Part shown: in pieces, positions 14,342-21,721 of the stretch
Position numbering within the stretch: position 1 is the stretch's first letter
Layout of the letters: each line of letters begins with the position of its first letter
IMG/VR virus record: IMGVR_UViG_3300049222_000082
Coordinates: 1 to 21,721 of that record
Origin: a virus
Length of the DNA: 21,721 nt
Reading direction: 5' to 3' (one strand)
Translations under genes and position numbers: made by a program
The notes under the pieces: model-generated
What the model was told of the DNA's origin: nothing
What the model saw: only the letters and a program-made list of their open reading frames with translations
Databases searched by the model: none

Positions 14342-15211
14342 ATGTCGGATATGGCGTTGTTTGAGGGAAACTCCCTCGTAAGTAGTGATTTGTTTAAGTC
14401 TTTGCAGGATGTAGATGACAACCTTGCAGGGGGCAGCGGTGGGTCTGGTCCTCGCCGCATAAGTATTCGTGGTGGCCGCTTCCGTGAGATGGTTGGCGGT
14501 GAGCAGGTCAATGTAAAGAGTGACGGGTTTATAAACGTAGTGATAGTAAACGCTGCGAAGATTTCTCGTACATATTATGCGGGTCAGTATGACCCCGAAA
14601 ATCCATCTGGCCCGTCTTGTTGGTCGCCAGACACACAGGCCCCTGATCCAAGTGTTCCAGCGGATACGCGCCAAGCATCGAAGTGCATGGACTGCCCGCA
14701 GAACATTAAAGGGTCGGGACAGGGGGAAAGTCGTGCCTGTAGGTTTGGTCAGCGTATTGCTGTCGCCCTAGAGGGTCAGATGGACACTGTGTATCAATTC
14801 CAACTCCCTGCTACTTCTATATTTGGAGATGCCAAAGATGGTAAGATGGGTATGCAGGCTTACGCCAAGTATCTACGCGCACACAAGACGCCTTCTATAG
14901 CTGTGGTAACGCAGATATATTTTGATGAAAGCAGCGCGACACCGAAACTGTACTTTAAGCCGGTACGCCCGTTGACAGAAGAAGAACTGCAAGAAGCGGT
15001 GAAGCTCAAAGATACGGACGAAGCACACCGTGCTATCACTATGACTGTGGCTCAAACAGACAAAGTACAAGCCGCAGAAACTCCATTGGCAGATGATGAA
15101 ATCAGCATTGATGACATTCCTGCACCGGAACCCAAGAAGGTCAGCAAGAAGGCGGCGGCTGCTCCCGCACCTGCGACAGACTTAGGGTCGATCTTAGACG
15201 AGTGGGACTAA
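14342..15211 (+). CDS. Probable ssDNA-binding protein with zinc ribbon and acidic tail
   Basis: 289 residues with four cysteines spaced as a zinc ribbon (Cys93, Cys115, Cys118, Cys133; CMDCPQN, then ACRFGQR). A beta-rich core lies on each side of the ribbon (INVVIVNAAKISRTYY; YQFQLPATSIFG). A low-complexity Ala/Pro/Lys linker follows, and the end is acidic and aromatic (LGSILDEWD, 281-289). That last feature is a hallmark of SSBs, whose tail recruits partners. With a primase-helicase next door, an ssDNA-binding role is likely but inferred. ATG at 14342 follows AGGAGA. Confidence 0.65.
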   Translation: MSDMALFEGNSLVSSDLFKSLQDVDDNLAGGSGGSGPRRISIRGGRFREMVGGEQVNVKSDGFINVVIVNAAKISRTYYAGQYDPENPSGPSCWSPDTQAPDPSVPADTRQASKCMDCPQNIKGSGQGESRACRFGQRIAVALEGQMDTVYQFQLPATSIFGDAKDGKMGMQAYAKYLRAHKTPSIAVVTQIYFDESSATPKLYFKPVRPLTEEELQEAVKLKDTDEAHRAITMTVAQTDKVQAAETPLADDEISIDDIPAPEPKKVSKKAAAAPAPATDLGSILDEWD

Positions 15212-15225
15212 TCGTCTAGGGTCAT

Positions 15226-15259
15226 GTCGTGGCGGGGTAGGTCCAATCCCCGCCACGAC
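15226..15259. other. Perfect 12-bp hairpin before the primase gene
   Basis: GTCGTGGCGGGG (15226-15237) pairs with CCCCGCCACGAC (15248-15259) around a 10-base loop. This is the most stable simple hairpin I found in the window. It ends seven bases before the GGAGAG ribosome binding site of the primase-helicase gene. No T-run follows, so ordinary termination is unlikely. An RNA regulatory hairpin or a single-strand initiation structure is possible. Confidence 0.8.
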
Positions 15260-15279
15260 CTTAAATGGAGAGCAGCATA

Positions 15280-18102
15280 ATGAAAACAATAGAATTTTTA
15301 CGCTCTGTGCTAGGAGATGGTGGGTGTTACTGCGTATTTGCAGCAAATGCAGCTACTGATAAACGGGTACAGAAGTTTTACGATAGCCTAGAAGCTGTTG
15401 CCAAAGCCGCAGATCATTTCGATGCAGACGGTTTTGATGTGTATTTTGGGTTGGGTACACTGCGAGAAGCGGGTAGCCGCAAGAAAGAGAACGTAGTGTC
15501 TCTTAAATCTTTGTTCTTAGATTTAGATTGTGGCCCAAGCAAAGAGTATCCTGATCAGCAGCAAGCGGTGCAAGCTCTACGAAAGTTTGTAGGGGAGCTA
15601 AACTTACCTAAGCCAATGTTAATAAACTCAGGGCGAGGAGTACATGTGTACTGGCCCCTGACAAAACCTGCGCCGTTAGCCGAGTGGCTAACTGTTGCGG
15701 AACGGCTAAAGAAAGTTTGTGCAGAACGTGGGCTGTTGGCAGACCCTGCTGTAACCGCAGACGCGGCTCGCATATTGCGCCCGCCTAACACTCATAACTA
15801 CAAAGATAGCCCCCCGCTACCAGTAGAGCGCATAGGTGTGACGGAACCCGTGCCTGCGGAGCTTTCGGCGTTTATGCAGTTGTTAGGAGCGGAGTTAAAA
15901 CCCGTAAACACGCAGATAGATTTAGGGCCAGACGCACTGCAAGAAGCTTTGGCTGCAAACAAAGAGAGCGTGTTCAAGTCCATCGTGTCTAAGACTTTGA
16001 ACGGTCGAGGCTGTGCGCAGCTAAAGAACGTGTGGGAGAACCAGAACACCATCAGCGAGCCGCTATGGCGAGCGGGGTTGTCTATCGCAAAGTTCTGCAA
16101 GGACGCTGCCGTTGCAGCGGTAAAGATATCCGAGCAGCACCAAGGGTACGACCACGACGAGATGCAGCGCAAGTTGTCTGAGATTAAAGGCCCGTACACA
16201 TGCCAGAAGTTTGACGAGCTTAATCCCAATGTGTGTGGCGAGTGCCCGTTCAAAGGCAAGATAAAGTCTCCGATAACGCTAGGGCAGAAGATAAAAGAAG
16301 CGAGCGGCCCCGTAGAAGTCAAAGCCAAGAGCATGTTGGGTGGCCCTGTAGAGAAAACTTTTAGTATACCTGTGTTACCCCGTCCGTACTTTAGGGGTGA
16401 GACAGGCGGGGTATATCTACGCACCGTAAATAAAGAGGGCGACCCCGAAGAAATTGTTGTGTACCAGAACGATCTGTACGTTACACGACGACTACGTGAT
16501 GCAGAGTTGGGTGAGGTAATCGCGTTCTGCCTGCATCTCCCAAGGGATGGGGTGCGAGAGTTTACCGTGCCACTAACATCCGTAACTTCCCGCGATGAAT
16601 TCCGCAAAAATATGTCCATGCACGGCGTAGCTGTGTTTGGCATAAAACCATTGGAGGCATTGATGGCATATACACAGCGGTGGATTGAAGAATTGCAAGC
16701 AACAAATACAGCAGATGAAGCGCACCGGCAATTTGGTTGGGTGGACGATGATATTATGGAAGAGTTTGTTCTGGGGGATAAACTCATTACCGGCAACGAT
16801 ATTCGGTACAACCCACCCTCTTCAAAAACTGGGGGTATGCTAGAAGCGTTTATAGAGCGTGGGGAGAAAGACGCTATCGTGTCGAACCTAGAGTTCTACA
16901 ACCGCCCTGATTGGGAGATGCACCAGTTTATTATTGGCATGAGCTACGGCACCGTGCTTATGCCGTTCACAGGTATAAACAGCCTTGGGGTGCATCTCGT
17001 TAGCCAGACGGGTTTTGGTAAGACAACAACCTCGAAAGCCGCGCTATCTATATGGGGCGATCCCGAGTTGTTAATATTGCAGAAGAACGATACGCAAAAC
17101 TCTCGCATGAACCGTGGGGAGTTGTATCACAACCTGCTGCTTGTCTCTGACGAGATGACAAATCTTAACACGTTGCAGATGTCAGAATATGCCTATGCCC
17201 TGTCGGGCGGCAGGCAGAAAAATCGGCTTGCGCAAAGCGGCAACACGGAACGTGCGCGTGGTAAACCGTGGCGATTACTAGCCCTGAGTTCTGCTAACAC
17301 CAGTGCGTGGGATATATTGTCCAGAGAAAAAGCCGAGCCGAAAGCAGAGATGCAACGGTTACTAGAGTTAAAGGTGCCGCAGAAGCTTGTAGACCCGAAA
17401 CTAAAGCGTCACGCTGACGAGTTACTAAAAGCCATAGAACGTAACTACGGTTGGCTCGCGGTGGAGTATGTGCAGTGGGTCATAAACAACAGAGAGAACG
17501 CAGAGGCACTTGTGCTTGACGCACAGAGGCGAATAGATGCGGCGGCTGGGTTAGCCTCAGAAAATCGCTTCTGGTCTGCGGGATGTGCTACAGTGATCGC
17601 GGGTCTAATTATTGCCAAGCAATTAGGGCACGTAAACTATGATGTCAAAGCTGTGTTCGATTGGCTTGTGACCGAGCTACGGGAGCGCAAAGCCTTCGTC
17701 GATGATGTGGGTTCTTCTGTGCAGGAGACTTTGAGTAACTACATCGCAGAGCATTATAACAATGTGTTGATGATCGACAGCAACGAAGACTTGCGCGGTG
17801 CAGGTGAGAACGAGAACGGACTAGATGATCTTGTGCGCCCCGAAGCAGTGCCGAGAGGTCAGCTTGTAGCGCGGTATGAACCCGACACAAGCAAGTTGTT
17901 CTTGTTGCCAAAGCCCTTGAAAGAGTGGAGCGCCGACCATCAGCTTAACTATACCTCGCTTACAAACGAGCTACGGGATAAGTTGGGGGCCAAACGCACC
18001 AAGATGCGTATCACTAAAGGCACTAAACTAAACATGCCAGCAGTGTGGGTTCTTGAGCTAACATTTAAAATGGATATAGTAGATGAAGGTAGCGAAGATT
18101 GA
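15280..18102 (+). CDS. AEP-type primase fused to DUF927-like helicase
   Basis: A 940-residue two-function replication protein. The N-terminal primase of the archaeo-eukaryotic type has FLDLDCG (Asp81, Asp83), SGRGVHVYW with His122, and DAARILR (161-167). A cysteine cluster (TCQKFDELNPNVCGECPFKG, about residues 307-326) follows and probably binds zinc. The C-terminal part has DUF927-like helicase features: Walker A TGFGKT (577-582) and LLLVSDEM as Walker B. It would unwind the fork and lay down primers for the family A polymerase. The start is ATG 15280, after GGAGAG at 15267-15272. An ATG at 15265 overlaps that site and is rejected. The perfect palindrome at 15675-15692 encodes LAEWLT. Confidence 0.88.
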   Translation: MKTIEFLRSVLGDGGCYCVFAANAATDKRVQKFYDSLEAVAKAADHFDADGFDVYFGLGTLREAGSRKKENVVSLKSLFLDLDCGPSKEYPDQQQAVQALRKFVGELNLPKPMLINSGRGVHVYWPLTKPAPLAEWLTVAERLKKVCAERGLLADPAVTADAARILRPPNTHNYKDSPPLPVERIGVTEPVPAELSAFMQLLGAELKPVNTQIDLGPDALQEALAANKESVFKSIVSKTLNGRGCAQLKNVWENQNTISEPLWRAGLSIAKFCKDAAVAAVKISEQHQGYDHDEMQRKLSEIKGPYTCQKFDELNPNVCGECPFKGKIKSPITLGQKIKEASGPVEVKAKSMLGGPVEKTFSIPVLPRPYFRGETGGVYLRTVNKEGDPEEIVVYQNDLYVTRRLRDAELGEVIAFCLHLPRDGVREFTVPLTSVTSRDEFRKNMSMHGVAVFGIKPLEALMAYTQRWIEELQATNTADEAHRQFGWVDDDIMEEFVLGDKLITGNDIRYNPPSSKTGGMLEAFIERGEKDAIVSNLEFYNRPDWEMHQFIIGMSYGTVLMPFTGINSLGVHLVSQTGFGKTTTSKAALSIWGDPELLILQKNDTQNSRMNRGELYHNLLLVSDEMTNLNTLQMSEYAYALSGGRQKNRLAQSGNTERARGKPWRLLALSSANTSAWDILSREKAEPKAEMQRLLELKVPQKLVDPKLKRHADELLKAIERNYGWLAVEYVQWVINNRENAEALVLDAQRRIDAAAGLASENRFWSAGCATVIAGLIIAKQLGHVNYDVKAVFDWLVTELRERKAFVDDVGSSVQETLSNYIAEHYNNVLMIDSNEDLRGAGENENGLDDLVRPEAVPRGQLVARYEPDTSKLFLLPKPLKEWSADHQLNYTSLTNELRDKLGAKRTKMRITKGTKLNMPAVWVLELTFKMDIVDEGSED
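15675..15692. repeat. Dispersed palindrome copy, perfect
   Basis: GTTAGC-CGAGTG-GCTAAC in the primase domain, encoding LAEWLT. Confidence 0.9.
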
Positions 18103-18304
18103 TGATCTCAACCCTGACGGTTTAAAGATTACCGTAGATTGGGAGAGTATGGACGTTGGGATGTCGTTCTTTCTGCCCTGCATAGATATCGACAAAGCTA
18201 AAAAGCAGGTCAAATCTGTTGCAAAAATGAAAGATTTTGGCGTTGAGATACGAATTGTTATAGAAGATAAAAAATTAGGTTTACGGGTATGGAGAACTGT
18301 GTGA
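18083..18304 (+). CDS. Small hypothetical protein (73 aa)
   Basis: 73 residues, beginning MKVAKIDDLNPDG and overlapping the end of the primase gene by 20 bases. It alternates beta-strand-like and charged segments, with Lys-rich KAKKQVKSVAKMKD and a tail of VEIRIVIEDKKLGLRVW. No family is recognised. The start lacks a good ribosome binding site, so translation may depend on coupling. It is the last + strand gene before the terminator. Confidence 0.65.
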   Translation: MKVAKIDDLNPDGLKITVDWESMDVGMSFFLPCIDIDKAKKQVKSVAKMKDFGVEIRIVIEDKKLGLRVWRTV

Positions 18305-18379
18305 TATACTTCGCCTGACAACTCACACTACAGGTTGTTCTCCATTTACTGGCCTCCACTATATGTGGGGGCCTTTTTT
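18302..18379 (+). ncRNA. Candidate small RNA with own promoter and terminator
   Basis: An extended -10-like sequence (TGA followed by TATACT at 18305-18310, weak -35) is followed about 40 bases later by a strong terminator. A transcript of about 62 bases starting near 18317 would carry GTTGTTCTCCATTTA (18334-18348), complementary to the AAATGGAGAATAAC-type ribosome binding sites of this genome. A copy of ATGGAGAAC at 18289-18297 forms an inverted repeat with 18337-18345. No expression evidence exists. Confidence 0.3.
18351..18379 (+). terminator. Rho-independent terminator between convergent units
   Basis: GGCCTCCAC (18351-18359) and GTGGGGGCC (18365-18373) form a 9-bp stem with one G-T pair and a 5-base loop. 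Six T residues follow at 18374-18379, overlapping the stop of the - strand gene. The T-run makes it a + strand terminator. The - strand side lacks a T-run. Confidence 0.9.
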
Positions 18380-21300
18380 ACATAAACAGAGACGAGTTTT
18401 TATCGAACTGCTGTGCATACAGCATATACTCGTCACGGCGTTTCGGGCTGAACGTAACCCCATGATACCGAGACTGCTTGCCAGAGATACGGGTCTTACG
18501 TGATCGCCGTATAGTCTCTGCTGTAATCGGATCGTTGGGATGTTCCTGATTATACTTGGCGATCTTACGCAGCACCGACGAGTTATCTGCACCGTCAAAG
18601 TAGTTGCGGAAGTACATGTCCAACAACTTCTTCTTACGACGAGAAGTCGCACGGTCTGCGCCTTTCAGCACCGCGTTCTCTTCAAGCTGCCTAGAATACT
18701 CTGCGGGTGCGAAGCCTAAAGTCTGCAACCCAACATGCGCAGGGTGTAGATCCTCAATGATCTTGTCACCGCCAACAGTCTGTACGCCTTCGGTAGCGTA
18801 TCGCACCGCCTTCATACCGTTCTTGATTGCTGCTGGAGACATAGCCTCAAAGCCCCGATAGAACTCACCCTCACCGAATAGTTTAAACCCACGCTCCGTT
18901 TGCGCAAAGATACCGACCAGCGGCCCACCACCATACTCTAGCGCTTGGTACAGCAGCGGTGTATCACTTCGTATAAATGTGTCTCTAAACAGAAGCTCGC
19001 CTAGCCCAACACGGCTGGCGAAGTTGATGCCAGTTACATAGTTTAGCGCCCCACGGTACGGGCCTTCCCCTAAATATGTACGCACGATGGTGTCTGCATC
19101 GTCCATCGGGTCATCTTCATCATCAGCAAACATGTTAAAGATCAGAGATGCCATGCCATAAAGCGGCATACCCGCGACCCCTGCCAAGACCCCTGCGGAA
19201 CCGTATATACCTGCAAGTTGATAGGCGGCTATACGTCTGGCTTCTTTGCTTTGTCCTGTTGTAGCGTCTTTGTACAAACTATGCAGCAGTGACAGCATGG
19301 ACACGCCATACCGCTTATACATGAACACTACGCGGCCTAGTGCGTTTTGGCTGATTGTTGGCGCTGCCCCCGCAGCAAGTCCGCCGTTCATCATCTCCGC
19401 ATCGTTGATGGCTTCTATGGCTGCATCCTTGCGTAGCTGTATATCTTCGGCAGAGTTAAGCTCCACGTTTGGATTTGCTTTTCTAGCTTTTTCTAAAGCT
19501 AGTTGGTACGCAGCTATCATAGATACTTCACGGTTAAAACGCTCGCCGTGAAATAGGAAAAACCCAGAGGCTTTATTAAACTTAGCCCAAAAACCGGTCA
19601 TGCGGTCGATATCTAGGATCTCATGGTCCAAAGAACGTCTAAACTGTCCTGTGTCTACACCGGCTTCAATAAGTTCTTTTAAGTCTTGCTGATCCTGCGA
19701 TAGGTCTTTTCTATCGAAGTCTATATTCTCAGCAGAGAACGCTGCGGGAACCTCTTGCACCTCTGTTGTAGGGTTTCCGTTATCATCGGTGCCAAACGTC
19801 TCGACTTTACGAGTACGCCCAGCGGTGCGTATAAGCCCCCCAGCTTTTTTCATAGCGTTCATAGTAGCGGGGTAAGATTTATATTTACCGCCTAGATACG
19901 GCAGGGCAATGAGCGGTATTTGCGACAGGTTTACCAAGCCGCCAGAGACGTTGAAGCCGAGAGTAAAGTTAAACGCAACGCCTGTAGCGGCTCTGGACAG
20001 CCCGCTCACCTGCGGAAACGCGCCTATTTCGTTGAACCTTTGTAGTTGCTCATACACCACGACTTGTCCCGGTGTAGCCGTGTCTTTTACTTCTGCGTTA
20101 AACGCCTGTTCAAGCCCAGCCCGCAGCCGTGAGAACTTACCTTTATATTCCATCTCTACAATCTGCCGCGTTATAGAGCGCGCACGATCTGTTATGGTAG
20201 TTATAGCATCAGGGTTGTATCCCAGCGCACCTTGTGCAATCTCGCCCGCTTTACGCTGTCTAAACGACTGCAAGTAAGATGTCTGCGGCAGTGTGTTCAA
20301 GATAAGCTCAGTTACTTCTGCCCGAAGTGTTTCGTTACCCGCCGCCTGCTCATTAACCTTTGACATAAGTTGGTTCACAAACGCAGTGTCTGGCGCTCTG
20401 CGGGTGTAGTGTTGTATATCTACTCCTCTTGGGAACACCATACTCTCCGCTATAAGTCGCTCTGCTATTTGCGAATCAGTCAGAGTGTCAGGAAACCCAG
20501 CCATACCCTTTGTAGCGGATATTTTAGCTTGCCCACCTTCAGAGTTCACATAGTTTTGTATTAACTCAGGCATTAATTTTTTATACGCCCGCGCACGTTG
20601 TGCATCGCTTTCATACGCTTCTGCGTAATACTCAATTCTACCTGTGTTAGGGTCTACCGCTTCAAACTGTATCCAAAAATCCCCTCTACGGTTGAGCGGG
20701 AAATACGGGTCGATAGAACCTTGTTCAGCAAGGCGTTGGAAAAATGAGTTCAGTACCTCATCTCGTGTGGCTGCATCCACTCCAGCATCGTCTAGGCGAG
20801 CGCCCAAAGCTCTACGAAGCTCATCTTTCTTGGCGCGGAACAAGTTACGTGCAAGCCGATACTGACGCATCCCATCTGCGCCGCCTTTGTTCACTTCTAC
20901 CACAAGATCTCGTACCCCCTGCCAACGTGCAAGGCGCTCCGTGCCTTCTCCATACGCTTCTATAGCTTGGAGTTCGTTTAGTTCAGGGTCAACTTCATAC
21001 AACGTACTCTCGTTAAACAGTCTATTCAGCGAAGGCGCTAAGTCTTTGTGGGTGTTAGCCCACTTGGCTAACCCATCTGTAATGACTTGTGTTTTAGCTG
21101 TTTCTTCTTGCAGCGTACCCGCAGCTTTGTTCATCGTGTTGTTTATCTGTGGGATTATAGTTTGCATCATGGGCGTAGGGAAATAACGCAACGCTATGTC
21201 GTCCATGTAATGCAGGGGTGTGGCTTTGGTTAGGATGCTTCCCAGCGTCTCGCCTAATACACTCAACCCACTTCGTGTTTTATCTTCCATAAACGCAAGG

Positions 21301-21721
21301 TACTTTGTAGCGCCTTCGTCGTTGAAGATAGGGCCGTTACGCAGGGCGCTGTTCATCGCCTTGTTGGCCTGTTTGGGATTGTTGGCAACATTAAATAACA
21401 CTTCAGCGTTACGATACTGAGGCGCAGGGGCCAGCAGTGAGCCGATCTGCAACTCTAATTCATCCAATGCAGAGATTGGCTCTTTGTACTCTATCGCGTT
21501 GTTCTTGATCTGCACGTTGAAGATGGACCGCGCTATACGGGCAATCGCACGTTTTATCTGGCTAAACGCGCTCTCACCTTTGCCCTTAACTTGTAGCTGT
21601 GCAAGCTGCTGTTGGAACTTAGGGTTACTAAATGCTTCGGCTACAAATTCCAGCAGTGAGCTTGATCCGTAGTAGGAAGGCAAACTCTCGCGCACCTCGT
21701 TAAATATACGCTCTATAGCCT
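18378..21721 (-). CDS. Giant polyvalent virion protein, N-terminus cut by window
   Basis: At least 1113 residues. The frame is open to the right edge, and the first start-like codon inside is only a GTG at 21695, so the true start lies beyond. Features fit internal virion/polyvalent proteins of podovirus-like phages. LLEFVAEAFSNPKFQ (near the cut) resembles the tail of a zincin-like peptidase domain, so an HExxH may lie just outside. YFPLNRRGDFWI (331-342 from that GTG) resembles the 'GYxPL.R.G.' signature. A late segment has hydrophobic helices (LAGIYGSAGVLAGVAGMPLY, then MASLIF), like the LPD38-type region. Such proteins are ejected with DNA at infection. A palindrome with a 7-base spacer lies at 21054-21072. 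It converges on the replication genes. Confidence 0.75.
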   Translation of the reverse strand, partial: AIERIFNEVRESLPSYYGSSSLLEFVAEAFSNPKFQQQLAQLQVKGKGESAFSQIKRAIARIARSIFNVQIKNNAIEYKEPISALDELELQIGSLLAPAPQYRNAEVLFNVANNPKQANKAMNSALRNGPIFNDEGATKYLAFMEDKTRSGLSVLGETLGSILTKATPLHYMDDIALRYFPTPMMQTIIPQINNTMNKAAGTLQEETAKTQVITDGLAKWANTHKDLAPSLNRLFNESTLYEVDPELNELQAIEAYGEGTERLARWQGVRDLVVEVNKGGADGMRQYRLARNLFRAKKDELRRALGARLDDAGVDAATRDEVLNSFFQRLAEQGSIDPYFPLNRRGDFWIQFEAVDPNTGRIEYYAEAYESDAQRARAYKKLMPELIQNYVNSEGGQAKISATKGMAGFPDTLTDSQIAERLIAESMVFPRGVDIQHYTRRAPDTAFVNQLMSKVNEQAAGNETLRAEVTELILNTLPQTSYLQSFRQRKAGEIAQGALGYNPDAITTITDRARSITRQIVEMEYKGKFSRLRAGLEQAFNAEVKDTATPGQVVVYEQLQRFNEIGAFPQVSGLSRAATGVAFNFTLGFNVSGGLVNLSQIPLIALPYLGGKYKSYPATMNAMKKAGGLIRTAGRTRKVETFGTDDNGNPTTEVQEVPAAFSAENIDFDRKDLSQDQQDLKELIEAGVDTGQFRRSLDHEILDIDRMTGFWAKFNKASGFFLFHGERFNREVSMIAAYQLALEKARKANPNVELNSAEDIQLRKDAAIEAINDAEMMNGGLAAGAAPTISQNALGRVVFMYKRYGVSMLSLLHSLYKDATTGQSKEARRIAAYQLAGIYGSAGVLAGVAGMPLYGMASLIFNMFADDEDDPMDDADTIVRTYLGEGPYRGALNYVTGINFASRVGLGELLFRDTFIRSDTPLLYQALEYGGGPLVGIFAQTERGFKLFGEGEFYRGFEAMSPAAIKNGMKAVRYATEGVQTVGGDKIIEDLHPAHVGLQTLGFAPAEYSRQLEENAVLKGADRATSRRKKKLLDMYFRNYFDGADNSSVLRKIAKYNQEHPNDPITAETIRRSRKTRISGKQSRYHGVTFSPKRRDEYMLYAQQFDKNSSLFM
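21054..21072. repeat. Palindrome variant with 7-base spacer
   Basis: Perfect GTTAGC and GCTAAC arms with seven bases between them, in the - strand polyvalent gene. It is the only copy seen in that gene. Confidence 0.5.

Noticed and set aside
15798-16811. A 337-aa frame on the - strand opposite the primase gene
   Set aside because: Fully antisense to a gene with clear primase motifs. The translation is Ser/Cys-rich and domain-free, so it is a codon-bias shadow.
783-18062. Isolated half-sites GTTAGC or GCTAAC (for example 783, 7721, 8374, 13799, 16999, 17292, 18057)
   Set aside because: No partner arm at the right spacing. Roughly the number expected for single hexamers by chance.
18058-18321. 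An 87-aa - strand frame with an upstream GGAGAAC
   Set aside because: TTG start too far (18 bases) from the putative site, and antisense to the small + strand gene that fits the operon.
315-21072. The palindrome as a classical Type I restriction site
   Set aside because: Type I sites have short 3-5 base arms and are not perfect 6+6 palindromes. No methyltransferase or restriction gene is seen here.

Overview
The window looks like part of a tailed double-stranded DNA phage (or prophage) genome. Small genes with overlapping stop and start codons are packed on one strand. They carry a phage-type replication and recombination set: family A DNA polymerase, primase-helicase, SNF2-like helicase, two PD-(D/E)XK-type nucleases and a probable ssDNA-binding protein. 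A very large virion-type polyvalent protein lies on the opposite strand, which points to a podovirus-like phage. No rRNA, tRNA, integrase or CRISPR array is seen. The host cannot be named from the sequence. Family names come from motif recognition by eye, without database searches.

Layout. (1) 1-3079, + strand: a three-gene set of a DUF3150-like protein (cut by the left edge), a MoxR/CbbQ-type AAA+ ATPase, and a protein joining an HExxH metallopeptidase-like domain to a VWA domain. (2) 3079-7031: a run of small and medium unknown genes, including a two-CxxCxG zinc-knuckle protein, a VRR-NUC nuclease and a protein with a possible OB-like part and winged helix. (3) 7044-7811: a conserved-looking phage protein, followed by a roughly 460-base gene-free stretch that holds a G-rich degenerate pentamer array, a hairpin and a palindrome. 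(4) 8276-18304: the replication block, ending with an AEP primase fused to a DUF927-like helicase and a small gene. (5) 18351-18379: a strong terminator between convergent units. (6) 18378-21721, - strand: the giant polyvalent protein, cut by the right edge.

The most striking signal is not a gene. An 18-base interrupted palindrome, GTTAGC-N6-GCTAAC, occurs nine times perfectly and six more times with one mismatch, plus two copies with a 7-base spacer. Nearly all copies lie inside unrelated genes. Because the palindrome is fixed at DNA level, it forces the same peptide signatures (VSxxAN or LAxxLT) into the polymerase, helicase, primase, AAA/VWA-associated and unknown proteins. The third reading frame would contain a TAG stop and is not used. 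This suggests a genome-wide binding site for a dimeric DNA-binding protein.

Other signals worth attention are the pentamer array at 7851-8198, a perfect 12-bp hairpin just before the primase gene, a shared extended ribosome binding site (GGAGAATAAC), and a possible short RNA at about 18317-18379 whose sequence is complementary to that ribosome binding site.
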